This document shows positions 21,301-31,455 of a stretch of 64,000 nt of DNA, one piece after another; within the stretch, counting starts at the first letter, position 1; each line of letters starts with the position of its first letter. Both the position numbers and the translations under genes were made by a program. Origin of the DNA: Phoenix dactylifera (taxonomy: Eukaryota > Streptophyta > Magnoliopsida > Arecales > Arecaceae); the NCBI RefSeq assembly GCF_009389715.1, contig NC_052400.1, positions 3,286,001-3,350,000 on the forward strand, read 5' to 3'. The notes beneath the pieces are model-generated. The model was not told the origin of the DNA. It searched no databases and saw nothing but the letters and a program-made list of their open reading frames with translations.

Positions 21301-23819
21301 ATGAATCCAGCTTCAAGGAGTTTGCTGACCTCCTCGGCTGCTGCTTGCTGTCGTTCAGGGGCGGCGCCTCGCTTCTTCTGCCTCACGGGCTTGCTGGTTG
21401 GCTTTACTTGGAGCCGGTGGACCATGATCTCTGGATCTATCCCCGGCATGTCTGCAGGCGACCATGCGAAAACATCCATGTTGTCTCGCAGGAAGTTGAC
21501 GAGGCGACCCCTCTCGTGCTCGCCAAGGCCGGAGCCGACCTGCACGGTTAGCTCGGGAGAGTTCTCACGTAGAGGAACCTGAATTAATAACTCACCGGGC
21601 TCTACCCGCTCTTTCTGGGGGTTGGCCCGTGCCTCCATAACCTCGGTTGAGGGCTGGTCAGTCGCTGGGGCAGGCACCTCGGCGGGTCGCTTTGCCTCGT
21701 GGGTCGCCAGGTAGCATCGCCTTGCCACCATTTGGTCTCCTCGGACTTCGCCGACCCCCTGGCTGGTGGGGAATCGCATCAGCAGGTGGTGAGTTGAGAC
21801 CGCTGCTCGGAGGGCGTTGAGTCCTGGCCTTCCAAGGATGGCGTTGTAAACCGAGGGCAGGCGTATCACAAGGAAGCTCATACCCACGGTACTTTCACGA
21901 GGGGCGAGCCCGGCTGTGACCAGAAGGTCGATCTCGCCCTCTACTGGGACTGAATCCTCAGTGAATCCAACTAGCGGAGCATTCATCCTCCGTAGCTGTT
22001 CCTTTGTCATCCCCATTTTACAATAAGCATCAAAATACAAAACATTCGCCGAGCTTCCATTATCAACCAGGATGCGTTTTACATCAAATTTATTTATGAT
22101 CATGGAGATGACCATGGCATCATCATGGGGAGTTTCGACTCCTTCTAGATCGTCGTCTGAGAAGGAGATAGCTTCAAATGTGCGCGGGCGCTTCGAGGAG
22201 GTTCCTTCCCCTGAGGCTTCTCCAGCCGAGGTCCCTCCTCGGATAGTGTTGATGACGCCGGCGATGGGCCTGTTGGCATTGGAACCTTCAGGCTGTGCTG
22301 CTCCTTCGGCTGGCTTCTTCCCTTCGCGCCGGCCTTGCACAAACCGATCGAGCACCCCTCGGCGAATGAGTGCTTCGATCTCATTTCGGAGCTGATAACA
22401 ATCCTCGGTATCATGGCCGTGATCCCGGTAAAAACGGCAATACTTCCGGAGATCACGCCGGATTCTGGTGTCTGGCTTTGGAGGGGGGAGCCGGATGCAA
22501 TCCCGATTCTCAATCTCCATGAGGATTTCAGCCCGAGGAGCATTGAGGGGAGTATACTTTTCATACCTCCCTTCAGGTGCACGGGCCTGCAGCGGGAACC
22601 TCGGGCGGAGTGACCTCTGCTGCGGCGGTCCTCTCAACCGGGGTGGACTCTTCGGGTGGGGCGGATTCTTAGCTCGTCGTGGAGACGAGCTTCTGGGTCG
22701 GCCGCGTTCCTCGCGGCGCCTCTTCTTGGGATTCTGCTCGGTTCCACCCCGCCTAACTGCCACGCCCTCTTCCGCCTTGGCATACTTCCGTGCCCGAGCG
22801 AACATTTCGGTGAGGTCCGCTGGGAAATTCTTCTCAATCGAGAAGAGGAATCTGTAGGACCGGGCTCCAGTCTTCAGCGCCGACATGGCGATTGACTGGT
22901 CAAGCTCCCGGACTTCCCATGTTGCGGCGGTGAACCGGTCCAGATATTCCTTGAAGGACTCTCCCTCCTTTTGTTTGATGTCGAGGAGGGAGTCGGATGT
23001 CCGCCGCTGGGGCTGGCTGGCGGCGAAGTTGCCGGCAAACTGTCTGCCGAGCTGCTCAAAGGAGGAGACAGTACTTGGCTTCAGCCCGGTGAACCAAAGC
23101 CGGGCTGGTCCTCGAAGTGTCGCCGGGAAAGCCTTGCACATCATGGCTTCCGAGGCTCCTTGTAGGGCCATCAAGACCCGGTAACTCTCCAGGTGGTCAA
23201 AGGGATCAGCCTTGCCGTTGTAAGGCTCCACCTGGGGCATTTTGAACCGGAGGGGAACCGGTTCATCTTCAATCTCCTGGGAGAAGGGCGACTTCGTATT
23301 GAACTCGAAGTCGCCGTTACGTCCCGATTTTCTCCCGTGGAGTGCCTGGATTTGGCGCTCCAGCTTTTCGACCTTCTTGTCGAGTTCATCATTCTGGAGG
23401 ATCGCTACAGCGGTTCCTCTGGGTGCAGGTTGCCCTGGAACCGACTCGGCTTCTGAAGGCTGTGGCCAGCCTCCGTGATCTCTGACTGGGTGCTCTCTCC
23501 AGAGGGAGGCCTGGACTTGAGAGTCCTGACCTCGAGGAGGAAGCCCGCTAGTAGGGGGCCCCAGTTGAACTGGAGCCGGGGGAGGCGGTGCTGCTGGGAT
23601 GCCCCTGGGTTGCAAGTTTTGAACGGCGGTAGCCAACGCCTGCACTTGCTGCACCAGGGCATCAAATTGTTCCGGTCGAACTTGAGGTGCTGGCTCAACC
23701 GGGGGTGATGAGTTCCGAACGGAACATTCTGGGCTTGGTGGAGGACGTCGAGAGGCGTTGGAAGCCCCTTTGCTTCTTAGCTTCATGGTGGCGAACTCGG
23801 TCCCTTCCTCTAGCGCCAA
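18367..23819 (-). other. gypsy gag-pol coding region (fossil)
   Basis: In the element's direction: gag (about 23.3-22.9 kb; YNGKADPFDHLESY), a protease with the DNGSS motif (about 22.1 kb), reverse transcriptase with VDDML (about 21.4-20.75 kb), a first RNase H (about 20.66-20.15 kb), a second RNase H beginning ALHVDGSSNSEGSGAG (about 20.1-19.7 kb), and an integrase with HHCC zinc residues and catalytic acids (about 19.5-18.7 kb). It ends in a GPYRI-type C-terminus without a chromodomain. The second, archaeal-like RNase H is a hallmark of the Tat/Ogre clade. About one break is present in the coding part; it is treated as a fossil. Confidence 0.93.
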
Positions 23820-23820
23820 C

Positions 23821-24940
23821 TGTTGCTGAAAATTGGACCCGGGGGCCGCCGCGAAGCCGGGGAAGGAGGAGCTCCGCTGCTGCAGGGGGCGGACGGCGGT
23901 GCGCCGGCCGGCTGCGTCCTCCGCCGCGGGGGGTGTGCAAGTCCGAAGAGGGGTGGTGCGTCCAATCCTGTCCTGTCCTGCAAAAAAGCCGGTGGCCGGG
24001 CTCCCCGGCGCCGGCCCTCCGATGCCTAAGTCAGAGGGGGCAAGTATGTGGAGAGAGCAGGGAAGAGAGTATGTGGAGAAGACAGAGAGAGCTTCGGGTT
24101 TTTCCTCCCGTTTTTTTGTCCCCTTTTCTCTTCCCCCCAGGTTCCCTTTTATAGGAGGATTCGGTTACCTGGGAGGTGACAGGAGGTTTGTCCCGTTATA
24201 TGATAATTGGGCACGATTTGGCCCATTAATGGCGTGGTGGAAAAAAAAGGCCGAATCAGACCGGAACCAGGGAGTTGTCACGGTCGATCGGACCTGTTGG
24301 AGTGGTTGAACCGTCGGCCGTAGCGGGCCTGGGGTCTGTAGATGGTAAGTGCATTTATTACCGAATGAACCGGCGGTCAGGTAGAGCCATGCGCTCTGAT
24401 GGTTCAGTGATCCGGAGATCGTCTTGGGCCGTGTTCATTAAATGACTGAGTGCATCGGAGACTTGAGAGAGTCTCATGCATTAATGGCAGGTCGTGCCGA
24501 ATACCTGCGAAGATCTTATGCCTTGATGGCTTGGAGATAGTGGCAGGTCGCAAGCCGTAGGAGTTGTCAGTCCCTTGGACTTTAGGCGGAGGTTGAACAT
24601 TTGGTTAAGGCATCGGCTCGGCAAGAGTGCCGAGCCGAGCTGGTCGCCCAATGGGGCGCCCTGTGGCGGGGTTGCTTCAAGTGCTCCTGGTTGGCGCCCT
24701 TTAGGCGAGCACCTTCTAGCAGAGCGCCTCGGCGCTGTCTTTGGTCGGCACTTTCTAACCGAGCAGCTTATTTTGGTTGGGCACCTCTTGGCGCGCACTC
24801 TGGTCGGCGCCCTCTAGTCGAGCGCCTTCCTGGTCGGCATCCTTTGGCTGGTCGGCATCCTTTGGCCGAGCAGCTTTCCGGTCGGCGCTCTTCGGCCGAG
24901 CGCCTCTGTGGATATATGACTTAGGGTTTTTCCCCTAACA
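23821..24940 (-). repeat. gypsy 5' LTR (right in the window)
   Basis: This 1120-bp partner of the LTR at 12595-13694 begins TGTTGCTGAAAATTGG on the + strand. Just inside it, the minus strand reads TTGGCGCTAGAGGAAGG, the position of the tRNA primer-binding site. I do not assign the tRNA. It holds an 18-bp tandem duplication around 24835-24870 that the other LTR lacks. Confidence 0.95.
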
Positions 24941-24945
24941 ATATT

Positions 24946-25642
24946 ATTAAAAAGTAATATTATTAAAAAAATATATACTCAGGTAGGCAACTAGGCATGC
25001 GAGCTTTGGAGCTGAATATTCTACTGCAATCAAATTAAATTGAGTCGAGTTTGGTTCCAGTCATGTATGCTGGCCGCTCAATGACAGGTGCCAATCCTCT
25101 GTGGGTCCGGCATCACGCGTACGTGCACGAAGCTGCTTGCCGCGTTCCCTGCGCTCTCTCATGGCGGGCCTGGGGTTCCGCGCAGCAGCCACGGGCATCT
25201 GACCAAAATATCGCAACCAAACGATAGCTGGACCAAAACCAAAGGCAAAACACCACAGCCAAACTCTAGCTGGAAAGTGACTGCAGAAACCCACCTCACG
25301 AAGGTACCCGGCGAGCGAAAGGTGACCACGAGGTCGACGTCCATTTGCTGCTGCTGGTTCACCCCCAGACACCGCCCCACCCCACACGAAACCAGTCTCC
25401 ACCACTTGCTTCACGAGCCTCGAGCCCCAAGTTTAAATAATAAGAAGCCACCTTGGCATACCACTGTCGCCAATCTGTTGCCAACCCATACCATAGCATT
25501 GAGAGGAGAACCATCACACATTGCCTCCCCTGTATGCATATATAAACCCAGTAACTCCTGCTGCCTTCTTCACTCCAACAACACCAACACTCCCATCCCC
25601 TCTCTTCTACCGAAACAATTCCCCCTTTGCCATCGCAACGTC
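24946..25642 (+). promoter_or_regulatory. Upstream region and TATA box of XTH copy B
   Basis: This is the right half of the AT-rich repeat and upstream region interrupted by the gypsy element. It aligns with about 7225-8205 in copy A but lacks the 255-bp segment found there. The TATA box (TATATAAA) is at 25539-25546, about 100 bp before the ATG. The phrase 'cgcgtacgtgcacg' near 25115-25129, containing an ACGT core, is kept with small changes in all three copies of this region and is a candidate binding site. Confidence 0.6.
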
Positions 25643-26738
25643 ATGTCAGCTGCTTCCCTCTCTACTGGTGCCATCATGGCTTTCTCTCTCCTCCTGCTAG
25701 CTTGCTCTTTAATGACCGCTGCCTCCGCTGGTAACTTGGACCAAAATCTCCAAATCACCTGGGGCGATGGGCGTGCAAAGATCATCGAAAACGGGCAGCT
25801 CCTCACCCTCTCCCTCGACAAAGCCTCTGGCTCCGGCTTCCAGTCCAAGAACGAGTATCTCTTCGGCAAGATCGACATGCAGCTGAAACTAGTCCCTGGG
25901 AACTCCGCCGGCACCGTCACCGCCTACTACGTAAGCCCCGTTTAATTTATAGTCACCAGGCATCGTCTAATCCATCCTCCTTTGTATTATGACTGGAATT
26001 TGAAGAACTAACCAGGCATCTCTGCTCGCAGCTATCATCACAAGGACCTACCCATGATGAGATCGACTTCGAGTTCCTCGGGAACCTCAGCGGAGACCCT
26101 TACACGCTCCACACCAATGTGTTCGCCCAGGGGAAGGGGAACAAAGAGATGCAGTTCCATCTCTGGTTTGATCCCACCAAGGACTTCCACACCTACTCCA
26201 TCCTCTGGAACCCCAGACATATCATGTGAGTTCTCAAATTCCGCATAAGTGATACCGTCTATTACAAAATGCTGCTTCCTCTCGTACATTTGAAACTAAT
26301 GTCATGCTCGCCTTGGATTGTTTTTATCCTTTCAGCTTCATGGTTGATGGCATGCCAATCAGAGACTTCAAGAATATGGAGTCCAAGGGTGTTGCGTTTC
26401 CGAAGAACCAACCCATGAGGATCTACTCCAGCCTCTGGAATGCCGATGACTGGGCAACGCAGGGCGGACGCATCAAGACCGACTGGGCGAAGGCCCCCTT
26501 CACCGCCTCGTACAGGAATTTCAACGCTGATGCCTGCGTCTGGTCCTCCGGTGCCTCCAACTGCCCTTCGAAGAAAGCTGGTACTGCTTCGGCCAGCAGC
26601 GACTGGTGGAATCAGGAGCTGGATTCCACGAGCCAAGGAAGGATGAGATGGGTGCAGAGAAACTATATGATCTACAACTACTGCACTGACCTCAAGCGAT
26701 TCCCTCAGGGCCTACCTCCAGAGTGCTCCATTGCCTGA
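25643..26738 (+). CDS. XTH: Xyloglucan endotransglucosylase/hydrolase, copy B (XTH22-25-like)
   Basis: Exons 25643-25930, 26032-26225 and 26336-26738 encode 294 residues. The exon lengths (288, 194, 403) are identical to copy A. All family features are kept: signal peptide, [10 protein letters not shown] at about residues 104-113 followed by the NLS glycosylation site, and the Cys-bearing C-terminal domain ending PPEC. It differs from copy A at about five positions, all conservative (for example SLMTAA for SFMTAA, RWVQRN for RWLQRN). Even the introns align closely, so the pair is a recent tandem duplicate. Its 5' region was later split by the 12.3-kb gypsy element, whose near LTR now ends about 700 bp upstream of the ATG. 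That could change expression relative to copy A. A downstream ATG (about 25676) is an alternative start. Confidence 0.96.
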
Positions 26739-27765
26739 AGAAAAATGGAAATTAGAGAACAATCACCCCCATTCTTTCATTCATTTGTTCTTTATTGTCG
26801 CTTCAGTTCATAAATGGAGAGGATTATGTACTTCCTTCATGTAAAGTGATGCCACGAATTTAAACAACAGAATCACGCAGAGTTTTCTTTATCATCCAGA
26901 AGAAACTGAGCTGCTTCTTTTCAGAGGAATGCATACTTTGTACACGAGATAATTCGACTTGAAAGTCAAATAACAAGTTCCAAGTATTTGCGATACAGAG
27001 GAATACATAACGGATTAATCAAATGCATTTTCTCATAAGTTGAACTTGCCATCTAATCCTTCATCATACGTGTCCCAGTATGCACACAATACTATATAAA
27101 AAAAATGCAACAAAATTCTAAATGTTTATAGCAGATTGGTTTTAAAAAAAAAAAAATCGGACGGTACTATATAAATAACCATGTCAAAATAATCTCAGAT
27201 TTTTAGGAAACCAAAACAATCACAGATCAGTTTTATTATTTTCCTCTCATTCTTAGAAGTTACTTCTATTGTCCATCTTGTTTCAAACTCTCTCATTTCT
27301 ATGTAGCTTTATATCAAGGTGTTCAAATGACTCTCAAGTTAGACCATAGCTACCAATCTCAGAAATACCTATCAGATTGCAATTGCCCGCTAAAATTTAA
27401 ACAGCAAATAGATGGTCTGAAAAGTGTCGAGCGCTGGTCAACTTCGGGAAGCCACATTGACTACAGCTCAAAAATAGTGAAAAACCTTCCCACAATGAAC
27501 ATTATGATAGGCAATAGCTTAGACCCAGAATCCTCTGCGGTTTACGCCGGTCAACCGCATCTTTAAACTTTGTCAACGCAAACTGCAGACCTGTCTCCAG
27601 TCCATTGCCAGCTCCCAGCAGAACCATCTATTTCCCTTCCTGAATCCCACCAGCACATCCATTATCTCATCATCTCTCAGCTACAAAAAGGCCAGCAGCT
27701 CGAGTTTCTCTTCCTCACTCTCATCACAACTGCCATTCCAACACTCTGTTTTCTCAAAGCATTTG
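26739..27765. other. 3' flank of XTH copy B and spacer, no gene
   Basis: Up to about 27065 this aligns with the 3' flank of copy A. The rest is AT-rich spacer leading to the XTH pseudogene. Short open frames here show no family resemblance. Confidence 0.5.
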
Positions 27766-28150
27766 ATGGCCATCGCCTCTGCAGGCAACTTCCACCCGGA
27801 CTTCCAAATCATTTGGGGCGACAGGCGTGCTAGGGTCCGTGACAATGGGCAGCACCTTACCCTCTCCCTCGACAAAGCCTCGGGCTCTGGTTTCCAGTCA
27901 AAGAATGAGTTTCTCTTCGGAAAGATTGACATGCAGCTCAAGCCTTATTGCCTCCACACAACTTCTCAAGTTTGGGGTTTAATTGGAGTTCAAAGAACTA
28001 GCGGCTTAAGCTTTATCTATGCTTGCAGTTGCCTTCACAAGTACCAACTCACGATGAGATTGACTCTTGAGTTCCTTGGGAACCTCAGTGGAGATCCTTG
28101 TACGCTCCACACCAATGTTTCACTCAGGGAGAGGGAGGAACAGGGAGACA
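27766..28150 (+). pseudogene. XTH pseudogene, exon 1 and part of exon 2
   Basis: 27766-27942 encodes an XTH exon 1 fragment (GNFHPDFQIIWGD, then [25 protein letters not shown]). It lacks a signal peptide and the last codons of the exon (the [13 protein letters not shown] equivalent). A likely acceptor ends at 28028, followed by exon 2 sequence. There the catalytic stretch corresponding to HDEIDFEF is shifted out of frame by one extra base (gactcttgag where the active genes have gacttcgag). The match ends near 28145, and the third exon with the C-terminal domain is missing. It is more diverged from copies A and B than they are from each other, so it is an older duplicate. Confidence 0.85.
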
Positions 28151-29309
28151 CAAGGACTAGACATTGTTAAACATACGCTCCTACTACCTTGGGTTTAAAT
28201 ACCACCTCTTGTTTGGCACGATGCAGTCCCTTAACCACCAGACCTGGAACCCAAACAAGACAATCAAACATTTTACTGGTTTTACAGAGAGAAGTAGTCT
28301 TTTCTTTGACTAATTGAGCCAAATAGTTGGGCAAGGAGTAATTGGAAATGCGCAATTGTTCCTATCTTTATGTTGCCACTTGCCAAGGAACAAAGCTCAT
28401 TCTTCCCTCAAGGAAAAGGGAAGGAAGCTTATCCTCAGATGAAAACCAAAGTTGACCAGAACCACATTACCAGCTAGAATAAATAAAATGCGATGCCAAT
28501 ACATGGGGCTCAACCACAGGCATGAAGCAAACGTGCGACCATTTCAACAGTATCAAATCAGAATGTCTCTCTAGTTAGCATGTTACAAGCATTCCAGCAA
28601 ACGGTTTGTAATCACAGTCACGATGAAGGCGGCCGGGCGATGCTGGTGACAGTGATGAAATAGTAACGAGATTGATAAGAATAATGACAAAAGCAATGGA
28701 AGGAGTACTTACCTCTAATTCTTATCCTTTCTTTGTTGTTGTTTTTTTTTTTTCCCTATAATGGATGACTCATATAAGTCTAGTATAAATATATCCAAAA
28801 AAAGTAAAAAAAAGTAATGAGTTTCGATTTACCACAAATAAGGCCACCTAATCCACAGCTCTATTGGCCTCTTTGTAGACATGCCTAGCGTGAAAGACAT
28901 CACAATCTACCATGCCCCAAATATCTTGGAGTAATGGATGCCATCCATCCATTTCATCAGTGCAACTTTGGATCTAGCCAATCACCGTATCCTCTACTTT
29001 TATGGTCAGCAGAAACAAGCGACAAATGCTCAGTAAGAAATATACATAGCTGGATTCATATCGAGTCTTGGGCAAAGCGCATACCACGAGGGGTACGAGT
29101 ACATATGCAGCATGCGAGACCAGCTCGCTCTTGCTTCTCCTCCCTCACCTACCTTCCTGTCTGCTTTGGATCCTTCTTTGGCATGAGATTCTGCTAAAAA
29201 GAAGAAAAATCCAATAATTTAAAAAATATCTAATTGATGTTATTTTACGTTTTTTTACGAATGCAACTTGATGCAAGTGGCAGGGCAGGACCCCACTTCA
29301 CTAATTTTC
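28151..29309. other. Intergenic, no gene seen
   Basis: AT-rich sequence with a poly-T/poly-A tract near 28741-28815 and no credible exon. Confidence 0.5.
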
Positions 29310-29487
29310 AGCCAAAGTGATTTTCTCATGTCCTGCATAGGTTGAGACTTATTTCTATATAGAAAAAGACTAATTTTTCATCTCTTTTCTTTGAAAACTC
29401 CAACCAAATATAAAGCATGTCATCATTTGCCTATCGATCACACTTTTTACCTCTACTTTTCTCATGAACCAAACAAGTCCAAAGTTG
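29310..29487. repeat. Truncated MITE relic related to the Tourist-like element at 34.06 kb
   Basis: The last part ('gaaaactccaaccaaat', then 'gatcacactttttacc' and 'atgaaccaaacaagtcc') aligns with the right end of the MITE at 34058-34509. The left terminus is missing or too diverged to see. Confidence 0.55.
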
Positions 29488-30383
29488 GTCATCACTAGGC
29501 TGATTCAACCTTGAATGCCCAATTATGGTCGAGCAGACTGGTCCAAAGCATTGATTTGGTGGTATAGCTCTTCAACATATGATTTAAGGGAGATTTTGTT
29601 GGAGTATTTCAAAATTCTAAGCTTATATTTTCTTTTCTTTTGTGTACTTTCTTTAGTCCCATATTGGAAAGAGATGAAATCTATCTTTTATTTGCAATGT
29701 GGCTTTTACATATTAATTTGTTTAAGGCTGAAACCCTAGCCTGCCATTGTTAGCTTTAAAAATACTAATTAATATTAAGATTTATTCTAGAAATTGCTTA
29801 GGAGTTACATTTATTCTCTGCCAATTGGTAGAATGGTTATACTTGGATATAGATTCTCTATCCCCAACATAGTTTGTCCATCAACAAAGTTGCATTATAG
29901 ATTAGATATCTCCTATTCGATGTGATATCATGGTAACTAGAATGTTAAAATACAAACAAAATAATTAACATTACTTCAGAAATACAAATATCCTTATTTA
30001 AGAGAAAGCATCATTGATCTCTACCACAGCTTGATAGCAATGAACAAGTCACGGGCAATCCCATGGACTCCTACAATCTACCAAGTAATAGATTGGTGTA
30101 CATATATAAGTAGTTTTTTTTTGTTAGAGTGCTAGGTTTAGACACGTATACAGGTGACTTGAGATACATAAACCTTTCCTCTTAAATTCAGAAGTGTACC
30201 TAGCTCATAGGTGCAGAGCCCGAACTACTCATGATCTTTTTAGTGCTAGATAATAATGATGCAAGAAGATTTATTGCAGAAGTTTTTATGTAGGGTGGCT
30301 TTATTATCAATATACATGAGTGAACAGTCCCAAAAGGATCACAACAATCCATTTTTACGTTCAGTGATCACAGTGCAGTCCTC
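29488..30383. other. Intergenic, no gene seen
   Basis: No coding signal. The end nearest 30383 should contain the 3' UTR of the minus-strand XTH. Confidence 0.5.
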
Positions 30384-31455
30384 TTAACTCATGGAGCATT
30401 CAGGAGGAAGCCCCTGAGGGAATCTCTTCACATCAGTGCAGTAGTTATAAATCATGTAGTTCTCCTGCACCCATCTCAGTCTCTGCAAACTGGCGGAATC
30501 AAACTCCTGCCACATCCATGTGTTGTTAACCGAAGAGCAGGAGGAGGAGGAGGCACCGGAAGCCCACACACATCCCATGGCATTCAAGTTCCTGAAGGAT
30601 GCGGTGAAAGGCGCCTTCGACCAGTCGGTCTTCACCAGCCCGCCTCTCGTGGCCCAGTCATCGGCGTTCCACAGGCTCGAGTAGACCTTCATCGCCTGGT
30701 TCTTCGGGTACGCCATGCCAGCCGACTCTCTGTTCTTGAACTCTCTAATGGGTGTCCCATCCACATAGAAGCTACCACGATCGAAACCAAGCAATGCATC
30801 AGAAACCAGAGTGGCATCAAAGAGTAATCGATTAAGAGAACAAAAAAATGCTGTACTGGATTCTTAAGATGACTTACACAACGTGTTTAGGATTCCAGAG
30901 GAGGGAGTAGGTGTGGAAGTCCATGGTGGGATCAAACCAGAGGTAGAACTGCATCTCCCTGTTCCCCTTCCCTTGGGTGTACACATTGGTATGGACTACG
31001 TAAGGATCTCCACTGAGGTTACCGAGGAACTCGAAGTCGATCTCATCATGTGCCGCCCCCTGCGACGATAGCTATAGCACAAAATAACACTTATTTCAGT
31101 CACTAATATTGATCTTAAAGCCAAAGAAAAGAGCACGAAAGAAAGCTTTAGGCCATGGAGGCAGACATACATAGTAGGCAGCGACGGTTCCAGCTGAGTT
31201 TCCTGAGACAAGCTTGATTTGCATGTCGATCTTCCCGTACAAATACTCCTTCTTTGATTGGAAGCCTGAACCCGAGGACTTGTCAAGCGACAGGGTCAGC
31301 AGCTCGCCATTGTTGAGAATTTTGGCTCGACCGTCACCCCAAGTGATATCAACATCCTGGTAGAAGTTACCAGCGAAGGAGACACTGGCTAAATGGCTAG
31401 CTAATGCCAAGAAAAGCAAGAAATTGCCAGCATTAGAACAAAGAGAGGAGGCCAT
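30384..31455 (-). CDS. XTH: Xyloglucan endotransglucosylase/hydrolase, third intact gene
   Basis: On the minus strand, exons 31171-31455, 30878-31071 and 30384-30771 encode 288 residues, with intron positions and phases identical to copies A and B. The protein starts [20 protein letters not shown], a clear signal peptide. It carries [10 protein letters not shown] followed by the NLS glycosylation site. The C-terminal domain ends [18 protein letters not shown]. It is clearly diverged from the A/B pair (for example a serine-rich ASSSSCSS loop) but falls in the same XTH22-25-like group. It is intact and convergent with the other copies. A TATA-like run of alternating TA lies upstream at about 31540-31556. 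The role is secreted xyloglucan cutting and rejoining in the wall. Confidence 0.95.

Larger units (their letters stand above)
12595..24940 (-). mobile_element. Ty3/gypsy LTR retrotransposon, Tat (Retand-like) lineage
   Basis: The element is 12.35 kb long and inserted in reverse orientation, with a perfect 5-bp target duplication ATATT (12590-12594 and 24941-24945). In its own direction it has the 5' LTR (23821-24940), gag-protease-RT-RNase H-second RNase H-integrase, a region of tandem arrays, an antisense gene, a polypurine tract (read on the minus strand: aagtcgggggttag) and the 3' LTR (12595-13694). The second RNase H, the antisense ORF and the 3' tandem repeats are known traits of the Tat clade. 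By eye the LTRs differ by about 8 substitutions and two small indels in about 1100 bp. That suggests a few hundred thousand years at a grass-type rate and longer if the host mutates slowly. The copy has about one or two coding breaks. Confidence 0.95.

Noticed and set aside
29570-29760. Possible solo LTR ('tgttggagtatttc' to 'ccattg' with 'tagtcccatattgg')
   Set aside because: No matching terminus, target duplication or second copy could be found in the window.
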